Positions 8,449 to 17,253 of a stretch of DNA of 64,000 nt are shown here, in pieces. The stretch is from Motilibacter rhizosphaerae (GTDB taxonomy: Bacteria > Actinomycetota > Actinomycetes > Motilibacterales > Motilibacteraceae), in contig NZ_SGXD01000001.1 of NCBI RefSeq assembly GCF_004216915.1, positions 620,001-684,000 of the forward strand, written 5' to 3'. The notes beneath the pieces were generated by a model, which saw nothing but the letters and a program-made list of their open reading frames with translations, was not told the DNA's origin and made no database searches. The first letter of the stretch is position 1. Each line of letters starts with the position of its first letter. Made by a program: the position numbers and the translations under genes.

Positions 8449-9050
8449 TCCGCGCGCCGCAGCACGAGGGCGGCGTGGGCGCGTACGTCGTCGCTCGCGT
8501 CCCTTTGCTGGCGCTCGATCTCGACGAAGCCGTTGCCGGACAGGCGTTCCGCGAGCTGGTCGACCGGCCACCGCCACGCCGGGACCACCTTGTGCGCGAA
8601 CGCGTCGTGCTCTATGCCGTCGAAGAACCCCAGCACCAGCAGGCCATCCGTTTGCAGGACGCGGCGGAACTCCCCCAGGGCCAGAGCGAACTGGCCGTCA
8701 TCGAGGTGGATCGTCGAGTACCACGCGAGGACGCCGCTGAGTGAGCCGGTCGGCGCCGGAAGGTCGAGCATCGAGCCGAGCTCGTACGGGACCCCCGGGT
8801 GCGCGGCGCGCGCGTGCGCCACGAACTCCGGCACGAGGTCGATGCCGCGGGCATCGACGCCCAGTGCGCGGAGATGCGCGGTGTAGTGGCCGGGGCCGCA
8901 GCCGATGTCGAGCACGGGCCCCTCGAGGTTGCCCAGGTGCCGGACGACGAGGTCCACGTCGTCGGGGTGCAGCTGCTCGATCATCCCGAACAGATCGATG
9001 TACGCGGTGGCCAAGCGGCCGTACGCTCGCTGCACCTCACTGGGCTCCAC
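8445..9050 (-). CDS. Class I SAM-dependent methyltransferase
   Basis: 201-aa Rossmann-fold methyltransferase of the methyltransferase-11/25 type, cytosolic, with unknown acceptor. Motif I is VLDIGCGPGHYTAHL (about residues 46-60), motif II ends with the acidic VDARGIDLVPEFVAHARA, and the post-motif segment LAWYSTIHLDDGQFALALGE and the FRRVLQTDGLLVLGFFDG strand follow. The GTG start is preceded by TAGCCT with a six-base gap (leaderless pattern). Its stop overlaps the TetR remnant stop by four bases, tail to tail. No neighbouring biosynthetic gene suggests a substrate. Confidence 0.82.
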   Translation of the reverse strand: MEPSEVQRAYGRLATAYIDLFGMIEQLHPDDVDLVVRHLGNLEGPVLDIGCGPGHYTAHLRALGVDARGIDLVPEFVAHARAAHPGVPYELGSMLDLPAPTGSLSGVLAWYSTIHLDDGQFALALGEFRRVLQTDGLLVLGFFDGIEHDAFAHKVVPAWRWPVDQLAERLSGNGFVEIERQQRDASDDVRAHAALVLRRAD

Positions 9051-9072
9051 GGCCCGAGGCTAGAGCGGAGGG

Positions 9073-9498
9073 GTGACGGTGCGGTCGGCTCGGCTCGCGG
9101 GACTGGCGCTCGTGGTCGTGCTCGTCGCGTACGGCGCGGTGCGGGTCCACCGCTCCATCGCCGAGAGCCGCTGCTTCCCTCCTGTTATCCAGGCGTCGCC
9201 GCTGGCCGTGGCCGCTGGTGGGACGCTGGCCGTCGACCGGGGACCCGCGGAGTGCCGGGCGAGCCGGTGGCCTGGCGCTTACGAGCTGGTGCTGCAGGGT
9301 CCTGAGGGCGCGCGGCCGCTGGGCGCCGGGCGGGCCGGGAGTCGCGGTGAACTCCGTCAGGTCGTGACCGTCCCCGCCGATTGGGCGGGGGGACCGGCGT
9401 GGGTAGAGGTACGCGGGGGGACCGAGCCCAGGTGCCCGCGCGGGTCGAAGTGCGCAGATCTCGGTGTGGAGGTGCAGATCCGACCTCGTGCGCAGTAG
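9073..9498 (+). CDS. Small membrane-anchored or secreted protein, unknown function
   Basis: 141 aa starting at GTG 9073 directly after a GGAGGGG tract. One N-terminal hydrophobic segment (about residues 8-24, LAGLALVVVLVAYGAVRV) should anchor or export it. The rest is a small extracytoplasmic domain with four Cys (CFPP, AECR, RCPRGSKCADL) that could form two disulfides, and a beta-rich pattern (VVTVPADW, PAWVEVR, GVEVQI). I do not recognise a family. It lies 31 bases before the GGDEF-EAL gene on the same strand and may be cotranscribed with it. Confidence 0.6.
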   Translation: MTVRSARLAGLALVVVLVAYGAVRVHRSIAESRCFPPVIQASPLAVAAGGTLAVDRGPAECRASRWPGAYELVLQGPEGARPLGAGRAGSRGELRQVVTVPADWAGGPAWVEVRGGTEPRCPRGSKCADLGVEVQIRPRAQ

Positions 9499-9529
9499 CG
9501 TGCGACGAAAGCCGGCTCACGGGGGCCAC

Positions 9530-11542
9530 GTGACCACAGAGACGAGCGCATCCGCCGACAGGTGGAGTCGCCACCCCCTGCCCGACCGGCTGCTCGCTCT
9601 GGCCATGCTGGGCACCGCGACCATCGAGGTGGTCTTCCTCAGCGAACCGCCCGTGGGTGCGCGATCGCTGGCGCTGCGGGTCTTCGTCGGCACTGCGCTC
9701 GTGTTCCACACCCTCGCGGGCGCTTGGCTGCTCGCCACGGCGGGCCACGCGCGGGAGTGGTGGACCCGGATCGCCCTCCTGGAGGCCGACGTCCTCCTCC
9801 TGGCGGTGCCCTACGTGCTGGCGGCGGTGACGGTGCCGGCCATCCTCGTCATGCTGCTGGCCCGGCTGCCCCTCATCGTGACGGTCCTCCCGCGCCGCCA
9901 GATGCTCGTCGCGCTGGCCACCGTCGTGCTCGCGCCCTCCGTCGCGGAGGTCCCCCGCTCGGTGGGCGACCTGCCGTGGGGGCTGGACGCCGAGTGGTCG
10001 TTCCTCGTGGCGGTCGCCGTGGTCGCGGGCAGCACGCACCTCGTCGTCCGCGAGCTGGCCACGGCGCAGGCGGAGGCGCAGGAGCACGAGGAGGCCGCGC
10101 GGCGCTCGGAGACGCAGGCCCGCGCGGAGACCGCCCGGGCGCAGCGGCTGGCGCTCGAGGCGAGCGAGCTGGCGGAGCAGGCTCGCGCCCTGGCCGCCCG
10201 CCGCGAGTACGACGCCCTCCACGACCCGCTCACCGGCCTGCCGAACCGCACCCTCTACCGCGACCGGCTCGCGGCGGCCGTCGCGCACGCGAGCCGGACC
10301 GGCGGTGACGTCGCCGTCCTCCTGCTCGACCTCGACCGCTTCAAGCTCGTCAACGACAGCCGTGGGCACGCGGCCGGTGACGTGCTGCTCCGCTCGCTGG
10401 GGGAGCGGCTCGCCGGCCGGCTGCGCGGCAGCGACACGCTGGCACGCCTCGGGGGCGACGAGTTCGCCGTCGTGCTCCAGGACGTGGACGACCCCGTAGA
10501 CGCCGAGGGGGTTGCCGCGCAGCTCCTCGACGCGCTGCGCGAGCCGTTCGACCTCCGCGACCCCGAGAGCGGAGCGGCGACCGCGCTCTACATCACCGCC
10601 AGCTGCGGCATCGCGTTCGGGCTGGGGCGGCGCGACGACCTCGGTGCCGTGCTGCGCGAGGCGGACACGGCGATGTACCAGGCGAAGGCGCGCGGCCGCG
10701 GACTGGTCGAGGTCTTCGACGCGAGCCTGCGCCACGTCGCCCAGCGCCGCCTCGACCTCGAGAACCAGCTGCGGCATGACCTCGAGACCGGCAGCGGGGC
10801 GCTCTGCGCGTGGTTCCAGCCGGTCGTCGAGCCGCGTACGGGCCGGATCGTCGCGCTCGAGGCGCTCGCGCGATGGACGTGCGCGGGGTACGGCGCCGTG
10901 CCGCCGCCCGAGTTCGTCCACGTCGCCGAGGACTCCGGGCTCGTGCACGAGCTCGGCCGGCGGATGCTCGCGCTCGCGCTGGAGAACGCAGCCAGGTGGG
11001 TGCGCCTGCAGCCCGAGCTGGAGATCGCCGTCAACGTGAGCCCCGTGCAGTTGCAGCAGCCCGGGTTCGCCGAGGACGTGCTGTCCGCGCTGGCGCGCGC
11101 GGAGCTCGACCCGGGCCGGCTGTGCCTCGAGATCACCGAGAGCACCCTGCTCGACCCCGAGCAGCACCACGTCGCCACCCTCCACCTCCTGCACGAGGCG
11201 GGCGTGAAGCTGGCCGTCGACGACTTCGGCTCGGGCTACTCGTCGCTGGCGCAGTTGCGGAGCTTCCCGCTGGACAAGCTCAAGGCGGACAGGTCGTTCG
11301 TGGACGACCTGCCGATCCTGCAGGCCGTGTCCGACCTGGCCCAGGCCCTCGGCGTGGTCCCGCTCGCCGAAGGAGTCGAGACCGTGGAGCAGGCGCGGTT
11401 CGTGGCGGCCCTCGGCTACCAGGAGGCGCAGGGCTACCTGTGGTCGCGTCCACGGCCCCCTGGGGACATCAGCCACCTGCTGCAGGGCGCCGTGATCCCC
11501 GTACCGCTGGAGCTCGACGGGGTGGAGGGGCCCGTCGGGTGA
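9530..11542 (+). CDS. Membrane GGDEF-EAL cyclic-di-GMP signalling protein
   Basis: 670-aa protein with a membrane input domain (about residues 15-170, five or six hydrophobic helices), an Ala/Glu-rich coiled coil (about 175-225), GGDEF (about 235-400) and EAL (about 415-665). The cyclase motif GGDEF starts near residue 308 and has the I-site RGSD upstream. The phosphodiesterase side keeps ALEALARW (Glu near residue 444), AVNVSP, EITEST, DDFGSGYSS and PLAEGVET, so both activities look intact. GTG 9530 is preferred: the frame upstream overlaps the previous gene. The next gene starts inside its stop codon (GTGA), so the two are translationally coupled. Confidence 0.88.
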   Translation: MTTETSASADRWSRHPLPDRLLALAMLGTATIEVVFLSEPPVGARSLALRVFVGTALVFHTLAGAWLLATAGHAREWWTRIALLEADVLLLAVPYVLAAVTVPAILVMLLARLPLIVTVLPRRQMLVALATVVLAPSVAEVPRSVGDLPWGLDAEWSFLVAVAVVAGSTHLVVRELATAQAEAQEHEEAARRSETQARAETARAQRLALEASELAEQARALAARREYDALHDPLTGLPNRTLYRDRLAAAVAHASRTGGDVAVLLLDLDRFKLVNDSRGHAAGDVLLRSLGERLAGRLRGSDTLARLGGDEFAVVLQDVDDPVDAEGVAAQLLDALREPFDLRDPESGAATALYITASCGIAFGLGRRDDLGAVLREADTAMYQAKARGRGLVEVFDASLRHVAQRRLDLENQLRHDLETGSGALCAWFQPVVEPRTGRIVALEALARWTCAGYGAVPPPEFVHVAEDSGLVHELGRRMLALALENAARWVRLQPELEIAVNVSPVQLQQPGFAEDVLSALARAELDPGRLCLEITESTLLDPEQHHVATLHLLHEAGVKLAVDDFGSGYSSLAQLRSFPLDKLKADRSFVDDLPILQAVSDLAQALGVVPLAEGVETVEQARFVAALGYQEAQGYLWSRPRPPGDISHLLQGAVIPVPLELDGVEGPVG

Positions 11543-12507
11543 TCCTGCGGCCCCGGGTCTCGCCGGGGCTGCGGGCTCGCCGATGGGGTGGCGTGGAGTC
11601 CGGGCGGGTCGTCGACGCGCTCGTGCTCGGGCCGCACCGGCGACGTCGCCGGATGACGAAGGCGCTGCGGCAGCTGGACTTCGCCGACGCTCCGCCTCCG
11701 GCGTCGCGGCAGCACGTGCCGCCGCCGCGCCGCTCTGGTCGGCAGCTCGTGGCCGTTGCGGTGGTGGTGACCTGCTTCGCCGCCCCCGTGCTCGTCCCCC
11801 GACTGCTGCCCGCCCGGGCGGCGGACGTCGGAGAGCCGGTCCCGCCGCCGGGCGCTGGGGAGCGGCACCACCGACTGCTGCCGCCGGTGGTCGCGCCCGC
11901 GGGCGTGGGCGGCTACGTCTACGAGCTGACCCAGCCGCACTCGCAGCGCCCGGTGACGTACGACTCCTGCCGGCCGCTCCGCTACGTCGTCGGCCTCGAG
12001 CACGCGCCGCCTGGTGCGCGGCAGGTCGTGGACGAGGCGGCGGCGCGGGTGTCGGCGGCCACGGGGCTCGTCCTCGTCGACGAGGGCCTGACGGACGAGG
12101 TGCCGAGCCGCGAACGCGCGGCGTACCAGCCCGATCGCTACGGCGAGCAGTGGGCGCCGGTGCTCATCGCGTGGTCCGACCCGGTCGAGACGCCGGGGCT
12201 CGCCGGGCGCGTGGCCGGCATCGGAGGCAGCCGACCCTGGTCGGACACGCACGGACGGCTGACGTACGTGACGGGGACCGTCACCCTCGACACCCCGACG
12301 CTGGCACCGCTCCTCTCGACGCGGGCCGGTCGGGCGGAGGTCCGGGCCGTCGTCATGCACGAGCTGGGCCACGTCGTCGGCCTGGCGCACACGAAGGACC
12401 GGCACCAGTTGATGTACGCCGACAACACGGGTCGGACGGCGTTCGGCGACGGGGACCTGCGAGGTCTGGCCATGCTCGGCGTCGGCCCGTGCCGGCCGGA
12501 CCTCTGA
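11539..12507 (+). CDS. Membrane-anchored/secreted matrixin-like zinc metalloprotease
   Basis: 322 aa starting at the GTG that overlaps the upstream stop codon (GTGA). Arg/Pro-rich cytoplasmic start, one hydrophobic segment (about residues 70-90, LVAVAVVVTCFAAPVLV) and an extracellular domain follow. The zinc site HELGHVVGLAH (HExxHxxGxxH, about residues 273-283) is complete, and a downstream HQLMY supplies the Met-turn, as in metzincins. YDSCRPLRYVVG and TYVTGTVTLDT are the preceding edge strands usual for small actinobacterial matrixin-like proteins. An ATG at residue 39 is an alternative start. Substrate unknown; coupling to a c-di-GMP protein suggests surface remodelling, which is inference. 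Confidence 0.8.
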   Translation: MILRPRVSPGLRARRWGGVESGRVVDALVLGPHRRRRRMTKALRQLDFADAPPPASRQHVPPPRRSGRQLVAVAVVVTCFAAPVLVPRLLPARAADVGEPVPPPGAGERHHRLLPPVVAPAGVGGYVYELTQPHSQRPVTYDSCRPLRYVVGLEHAPPGARQVVDEAAARVSAATGLVLVDEGLTDEVPSRERAAYQPDRYGEQWAPVLIAWSDPVETPGLAGRVAGIGGSRPWSDTHGRLTYVTGTVTLDTPTLAPLLSTRAGRAEVRAVVMHELGHVVGLAHTKDRHQLMYADNTGRTAFGDGDLRGLAMLGVGPCRPDL

Positions 12508-12516
12508 CGCGCGCTC

Positions 12517-12682
12517 CCCCCGTGATCATGCAGATGTTGGTTGGAGGAGACGTACGTCGTGACGGGACTGGGCGGGCCGCCCCAGAAATCCCCGTGATCA
12601 TGCACATGTTGGCCTGGTTGATGCGTGCGTCGTGACCGGATGGGGCACCGCTCCTGAATTCCGTGATCATGCACATCGTGGG
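12517..12682 (+). repeat. TGATCA element cluster A (3 direct copies)
   Basis: Three copies of the window-wide element CCCCGTGATCATGCA: 12517-12540, 12590-12612 and 12661-12682, all reading in the same direction as the metalloprotease gene that ends at 12507. In this cluster the 3' half reads GATGTTGG, CATGTTGG or CATCGTGG. Spacing is about 72 bases. With the hairpin at 12701-12719 they fill most of the 303-base gap before the HNH gene; no coding sequence is seen in the gap. Confidence 0.85.
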
Positions 12683-12700
12683 CCCGCCGATGGCCCCATG

Positions 12701-12719
12701 TGATCGGGCTCCCCGATCA
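12701..12719. other. Perfect short hairpin upstream of HNH gene
   Basis: TGATCGGG, three loop bases, then CCCGATCA: an 8-bp perfect stem. It has no T tract after it. It could end transcripts from the left or act as a protein-binding palindrome. Confidence 0.5.
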
Positions 12720-12810
12720 AGTGGTATCACGGTGCGTGGCCGAGGAGTGGCTGCATGGCAGCAGGTTCTGCTGACCCGACTCTGTCGGTGGTGGCTTGTA
12801 CGGTGTCGGC

Positions 12811-14082
12811 ATGAGCTCGAGCAGCAGCCCGTCGCGCGACCCCCGATCGGGGTCAGCGCGCGGCATCGCGCTGCTCGAGAAGCACGCGGCAATAGCCCGG
12901 CTGCAGGCGGAGTTCCTCGCCGACCTGGCGGAGTTCGATGCGGGCGGCGAGTTCGTGGTCGACAACCAGGTGACCGCGCAGGCGTGGCTCCGCCACCACG
13001 CCCGCATGGACGCGCTCGACGCCCGCCGCGCCGTGATGGCGGCGCGAGCCTTGCGCGACCTCCCGCAGACAGCGCACGCGCTCGTCGCGGGTGAGATCAG
13101 CGTGCGGCACGTCGACGAGATGGCGGCCGGGCACAAGCGGCTCGGCGCAGCCGTGATGCTCGAGGCCGAGGAGATGCTCGTGCCGCTGGCGAAGGCCGCT
13201 GCGCCGGCGGACGTCCGGGCCGGGGTCGCGCGGGTGGAGGAGGCGGTCGGCGCCGACGAGTCACGGGAGGAGAAGGCGCAACGCATCCACGACAGCCGCT
13301 ACCTGCTGCTCTCCACCGGCATGGACGGCACCGTCCTCATCACCGGACGGCTCGACCGCGCCGACGGCATGCTGGTCCAGAAGGCGATCCGCGCCGGATC
13401 CCAACCCAACCCCGAGCCCGGGCAGACCGTCGACCCGCGCACCGCCGCACAGCGCCAAGCGGACGCGCTCGTCGAGATCGTCCAGACCCACCTCGGCTCC
13501 CAGCCCGGCGTCACCAGCCTGCGCCTCGACACCACCCTCGTCGTCGACCTCCCCACCCTGCGCGACGAGCTCAAGCCCGGCGACGGGCACACCGGGATCA
13601 GCGGCATCCTCGGCACCGCTTTCACCGCCGAGGAGCTCCGCTACCTCACCTGCACCGCCGACGTCAGCGTCCTGCTCACCGCGACGCTGAGCCCCCACGC
13701 GGGCCTACCAGCGCAGGACACCCAGATCCGCGTCGCGCCCGGCGTCCCCCTCGCCCTCGGCCGCGAGACCCGCCTCGCCACCCGCGCCCAGCAGAGAGCC
13801 CTCTGGGTACGCGACGGAGGCTGCATCGCCCCCGGGTGCCGCAACCGACGCGTCCAAGCCCACCACGTCATCCACTGGTCCGACGGAGGCCCCACCGACC
13901 TGAGCAACATGTGCCTGCTCTGCAGCCGCCACCACCACCTCCTCCACCAAGGAGGCTGGCAGCTCGAACCCGACCCCGACAGACCCGGGCGATTCAGCTG
14001 GCGACCACCCGACGGAGGACCACCCGTACCAGCGACGCACGCCAGCGACCGCAACCCCGGCACCACCACGGGCTTGTGGTGA
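12811..14082 (+). CDS. HNH endonuclease, DUF222 / 13E12-repeat family
   Basis: 423-aa member of the actinobacterial 13E12 family: an N-terminal helical DUF222 region (about residues 15-320) and a C-terminal HNH nuclease domain (about 325-385). The nuclease core reads LWVRDGGCIAPGC, AHHVIHWSDGG, NMCLLCSRHHHLLH, with two CxxC-like zinc pairs and the catalytic His of the HH pair. These genes are multicopy in many actinomycetes and their function is unsettled; mobility or DNA processing has been suggested. The ATG has TACGGT six bases upstream (leaderless); an ATG five codons earlier is unlikely. It is the only gene here with a possible mobile-element flavour. Confidence 0.88.
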   Translation: MSSSSSPSRDPRSGSARGIALLEKHAAIARLQAEFLADLAEFDAGGEFVVDNQVTAQAWLRHHARMDALDARRAVMAARALRDLPQTAHALVAGEISVRHVDEMAAGHKRLGAAVMLEAEEMLVPLAKAAAPADVRAGVARVEEAVGADESREEKAQRIHDSRYLLLSTGMDGTVLITGRLDRADGMLVQKAIRAGSQPNPEPGQTVDPRTAAQRQADALVEIVQTHLGSQPGVTSLRLDTTLVVDLPTLRDELKPGDGHTGISGILGTAFTAEELRYLTCTADVSVLLTATLSPHAGLPAQDTQIRVAPGVPLALGRETRLATRAQQRALWVRDGGCIAPGCRNRRVQAHHVIHWSDGGPTDLSNMCLLCSRHHHLLHQGGWQLEPDPDRPGRFSWRPPDGGPPVPATHASDRNPGTTTGLW

Positions 14083-14093
14083 TGAGCGACCGC

Positions 14094-14672
14094 TCAGCCC
14101 AGGGCTGCCGCCGCCGCGCGCAGCTCCCCGAGCACGCCCAGCGCGTGCACGGCCAGCCCCCGCTCGTCGGCGGGCCCGGCCTCGACCCAGCGCGCGTACC
14201 CCTGCTTGAACGACAGCACCCCCAGCTCCGCCGCGAGATGTGCCTGCACGACAGGCACTCCTCGCGCCACGAGAGCATCGGTCATCGCGACCGCCATGCC
14301 GACGCTCTTCAGCGCGTCGCGCTCCTGCAGCTCGGAGCTCGCTGCGACCGCGGCCTTGATGCGTGGGCCGAGGTCGCGGTTGGCGGGGCCCATCGCGCTG
14401 GACGCGTTCTCCAGGCCCGCCGCGACGGCGTCGAGGGCGCTCGCCCCCTCCGGCGCGTCCGCGATGCCCTCGGCCAGCAGCCGGCTCAGCATCTCCTGCC
14501 CGGCGACGAGCAGCTCGCGCTTGTCGGGGAAGTGCCGGAAGAACGTGCTCTTGGTGACGCCGGCGCGCTCGGCGATCTGCGCGACCGTCGTCTCGTCGTA
14601 GCCCTGCTCCGTGAACAGGTCGACGGCCGCCACGACGAGGCGGTCGCGCGCACCTGGTTCCCAGCGGGCCAT
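14094..14672 (-). CDS. TetR-family transcriptional regulator
   Basis: 192-aa repressor, divergent from the NAD(P)-binding epimerase-like gene. The helix-turn-helix (about residues 8-55) reads AAVDLFTEQGYDETTVAQIA and ERAGVTKSTFFRHFPDKREL, a textbook TetR domain; the C-terminal ligand domain is unassigned. The ATG at 14672 is chosen over an upstream ATG at 14741 because TACGAT sits six bases before it (leaderless) and the longer version would translate the operator. Two 24-bp palindromes in the intergenic region are its likely targets. Confidence 0.87.
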   Translation of the reverse strand: MARWEPGARDRLVVAAVDLFTEQGYDETTVAQIAERAGVTKSTFFRHFPDKRELLVAGQEMLSRLLAEGIADAPEGASALDAVAAGLENASSAMGPANRDLGPRIKAAVAASSELQERDALKSVGMAVAMTDALVARGVPVVQAHLAAELGVLSFKQGYARWVEAGPADERGLAVHALGVLGELRAAAAALG

Positions 14673-14678
14673 GCCCCC

Positions 14679-14741
14679 ATCGTAGTGACGGGACACAAGT
14701 CCCATCACGGTGCTACGGTGATGGGACAAGAGTCTCATCAC
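14679..14741. promoter_or_regulatory. Twin TetR operators and divergent -10 elements
   Basis: Two near-identical 24-bp inverted repeats. 14685-14708 has arms GTGACGGGAC and GTCCCATCAC around ACAA. 14718-14741 has arms GTGATGGGAC and GTCTCATCAC around AAGA. The first abuts the tetR -10 (TACGAT, 14684-14679 on the minus strand). The second overlaps a rightward -10 TACGGT (14714-14719). The start-to-start distance is 33 bp, about three helical turns, so two dimers could bind the same face. Control of both genes by the adjacent TetR is a strong inference. Confidence 0.78.
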
Positions 14742-14752
14742 AGGAGGACCCC

Positions 14753-15634
14753 ATGCACGTCTTCGTCACCGGAGGGACGGGCCTCATCGGCTCCGCCGTC
14801 GTCGCCGAGCTCCTCGCCGCCGGGCACACCGTCCTCGCCCTCGCGCGCAGCGAGTCCTCCGCCGCCGCGCTGCAGGCGGCCGGCGCCCAGCCGCACCCGG
14901 GCTCCATGTCGGACCTGGACGCGCTGCGGTCGGGCGCTGCCGCGGCCGACGGCGTCATCAACCTCGCCTTCGACCACGAGACCCCGACGCCCGAGCAGTG
15001 GCTTGCCTCCGTCGCGCAGGAGAACGCCGCGCAGCTCGCGATCGGCGAGGTGCTCGTCGGCAGCGACCGGCCGTTCGTCACGGTGTCCGGTACGCCGTGG
15101 ATCCCCGGCCGCGCCTCCCTCGAGACCGACCCGCTCCCGCTCGACGGACTCGTGGGCGGCCGCGCGCGTACGGTCGGCGCGGTCCTCGCCCTCGCCGACC
15201 GCGGCGTGCGCAGCGTCGCCGTGCGCATGCCGCGCACGGTCCACAACCGGGGAGAGGGCGGGTTCGCCGGACTGCTCACCGGTATCGCGCGCACGACGGG
15301 CGTGTCCGGCTACCCCGGCGACGGTACGCAGCGGTGGCCCGCCGTCCACGCGCTCGACGCCGCCGTGCTCTTCCGCCTCGCGCTGGAGCAGGCGCCGGCC
15401 GGGACCGCGTGGCACGCAGTGGACGACGAGGGCGACGCCGTACGCGACATCGCCGAGGTCATCGGCCGGCGCCTCGGCCTGCCCGTGCAGTCCGTGCCGG
15501 ACGAGACGTTCGGGCCGCTGGGCGAGGTCTTCGCGCTCGACCAGCCCGCGTCGAGCGCCTACACGCGGGAGACGCTCGGCTGGACGCCGACGCACCCGGG
15601 CCTGCTCAGCGACCTGGAGAACCTCCAGCCCTGA
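14753..15634 (+). CDS. NAD(P)-binding SDR / NAD-dependent epimerase-like protein
   Basis: 293-aa extended/atypical short-chain dehydrogenase. The N-terminal Rossmann motif TGGTGLIGS (residues 6-14) binds NAD(P); ARSESSAAAL after strand 2 has the Arg/Ser that favours NADP. The typical YxxxK catalytic pair is not obvious (VSGTPWIPGRAS occupies that region), so it may be an atypical SDR. A start ATG follows AGGAGG by five to six bases. The adjacent TetR with twin operators makes it the likely regulated target, perhaps for detoxifying a small carbonyl compound. Its 3' end overlaps the convergent winged-helix gene by 29 bases. Confidence 0.8.
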   Translation: MHVFVTGGTGLIGSAVVAELLAAGHTVLALARSESSAAALQAAGAQPHPGSMSDLDALRSGAAAADGVINLAFDHETPTPEQWLASVAQENAAQLAIGEVLVGSDRPFVTVSGTPWIPGRASLETDPLPLDGLVGGRARTVGAVLALADRGVRSVAVRMPRTVHNRGEGGFAGLLTGIARTTGVSGYPGDGTQRWPAVHALDAAVLFRLALEQAPAGTAWHAVDDEGDAVRDIAEVIGRRLGLPVQSVPDETFGPLGEVFALDQPASSAYTRETLGWTPTHPGLLSDLENLQP

Positions 15635-16310
15635 CGCCCAGCAGCGACTGCAGGCCGGCAGCACCGGCCGGCGTCACGGCCACGGCACGGTGCCCGGCCG
15701 CGCGGGACACCCACTCCCGCCGGACGAGCTCCTGCAGCAGGCCGGCGGCGAGCGCGCCGCCGAGGTGGTGGCGGCGCTCGGTCCAGTCCAGGCAGGTGCG
15801 CAGCAGCGGGCGAGTGCCCACCTCGAGGGCGACAGGACCGAGCACGTCGAGGAACCACGTACGGCCAGCAGGAGTGAGCGCCAGGCCGTCGCTGCGCGCG
15901 ACGAGCGACCGGTCGACCAGCGCGTCGAGCAGTTGCACGCCCAACGCTCCGGCGAGGTGGTCGTAGCACGTGCGCGCCGCTGCGAGCTCCTTGCCGGCCC
16001 GGACGGTCCGCAGCGAGGTCGGCCGCTCGGGAGCGCCGACCGCGGCGGCGAGGTCCTCGATGAGGTCGGCGGTCTCGGCGTCGGCGAGCCGGACGTACCG
16101 GTGCCGGCCCTGGCGCTCCTCGGCGAGCAGGCCCGCGGACACCAGCAGCGAAAGGTGCCCGCTGGCCGTCGACGCCGCGATCCCGGCCTGCCGCGCGAGC
16201 TCGCCCGCCGTCCAGGCCCTGCCGTCCAGCAGCGCCAGGCACATCTCGGCCCGGCTGCGGTCGGCGAGCAAGGAAGCGAACCCCGCCAGCGCCTCGGCGC
16301 GGACCGTCAC
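15606..16310 (-). CDS. ArsR-like winged-helix transcriptional regulator
   Basis: 234 aa. The N-terminal winged helix (about residues 1-85) reads LADRSRAEMCLALLDGRAWT, AGELARQAGIAASTASGHLS and LAEERQGRHRYVRLADA, matching the ArsR-type helix-turn-helix without visible metal ligands. The C-terminal 140 residues include a second helix-turn-helix-like part (LGVQLLDALVDRSLVARSDG) and match two-domain ArsR-like regulators. The GTG start overlaps the stop of the DMT exporter gene (GTGA), so exporter and regulator form one operon read leftward. Confidence 0.78.
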   Translation of the reverse strand: MTVRAEALAGFASLLADRSRAEMCLALLDGRAWTAGELARQAGIAASTASGHLSLLVSAGLLAEERQGRHRYVRLADAETADLIEDLAAAVGAPERPTSLRTVRAGKELAAARTCYDHLAGALGVQLLDALVDRSLVARSDGLALTPAGRTWFLDVLGPVALEVGTRPLLRTCLDWTERRHHLGGALAAGLLQELVRREWVSRAAGHRAVAVTPAGAAGLQSLLGVRAGGSPGR

Positions 16311-17206
16311 CGGCGGCGGGTCAGCGCGACGCCGCACACCGCGAGGACGCCTCCGGCCAGGGCGAGGGCCGGGGGCGTCTCGCCGAGCAGCGGCCACGCG
16401 CCGAGCACGGTGAGCGGGGGGACGAGGTACGTCGTCACGCCGAGCCGCCCGGCGGGCATGCGGGACAGCGCGTACGCCCAGGTCCCGAACGCGACGGCGG
16501 TCGGCACCAGCCCGAGGTAGACGAGCGCAGCGACCTGCCCGGCGGACGCGGCCCCGAGGTCGGAGCCCAGCTGCCCCGCGAAGGGCAGGCACGCGACACC
16601 CCCGATGCAGCAGGCCATCTGCGTGACCTGCAGGGCAGGGAGCCTGCGCACCAGCGGCTTCTGCGCCATCACGCCGACGGCGAAGACCAGCGCAGCGGTG
16701 AGGCACAGCACGACGCCCCAGCCCTGCGTACCCGACCCGTCCGCCGTCGCGACGGCGATGACGACCACGCCCGAGAACGCCACGCCCGCCCCGATGAGGA
16801 GCCAGCGCGGGAAGCCCTCCCCGAGCAGCGCGCCGGCGAGCAGCGCGATGAGCACGGGGCCGACGTTCACGAGCATCGCGGCCGTTCCCGCGTCGACGCG
16901 CTGCTCGCCGGCGTTGAGCGCGACGTTGTAGATCCCGAACCACGCGACCCCGCACAGGACGAGCAGGCCCCACTCACGGGAGGTGGGGCGTACCCAGCTG
17001 CGGCGCGCGGCCACTGCGATGCTCAGCGCCAGACCGCCGACGAGGAGCCGGCCCAGGGCGAGCGCGCCGGGGGCGAAGCCGTCGCGTACGCCGCGGATCG
17101 CCAGGAACGCCGATGCCCACGCGCAGACCGTGACCGCCACCGCCGCGAGCACGGAGGCGGGCGGGCCGACCTGGACAGTCGGCTCCGGGTCCTGCAACGT
17201 CGTCAT
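16307..17206 (-). CDS. EamA/DMT-family exporter
   Basis: 299-aa inner-membrane protein with ten predicted helices in two EamA repeats (about residues 18-150 and 165-295), the drug/metabolite transporter architecture. Repeat signatures are visible: FLAIRGVRDGFAPGALALGR in repeat 1 and PTAVAFGTWAYALSRMPAGR then LLGETPPALALAGGVL in repeat 2. Substrates of such carriers range from amino acids to nucleosides; none can be assigned. ATG 17206 is preceded by TAGCCT with a six-base gap (leaderless). Translationally coupled to the downstream regulator. Confidence 0.85.
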   Translation of the reverse strand: MTTLQDPEPTVQVGPPASVLAAVAVTVCAWASAFLAIRGVRDGFAPGALALGRLLVGGLALSIAVAARRSWVRPTSREWGLLVLCGVAWFGIYNVALNAGEQRVDAGTAAMLVNVGPVLIALLAGALLGEGFPRWLLIGAGVAFSGVVVIAVATADGSGTQGWGVVLCLTAALVFAVGVMAQKPLVRRLPALQVTQMACCIGGVACLPFAGQLGSDLGAASAGQVAALVYLGLVPTAVAFGTWAYALSRMPAGRLGVTTYLVPPLTVLGAWPLLGETPPALALAGGVLAVCGVALTRRR

Positions 17207-17253
17207 GACCGCAGGCTAGGCCGCCGACGCTTCGGTGCGCGCCGCAGTCTCCC

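Noticed and set aside
12811-14082. HNH/13E12 gene as evidence of an integrated phage or element
   Set aside because: No integrase, att-like direct repeats, or change in base composition around it; such genes are common chromosomal residents in actinomycetes.
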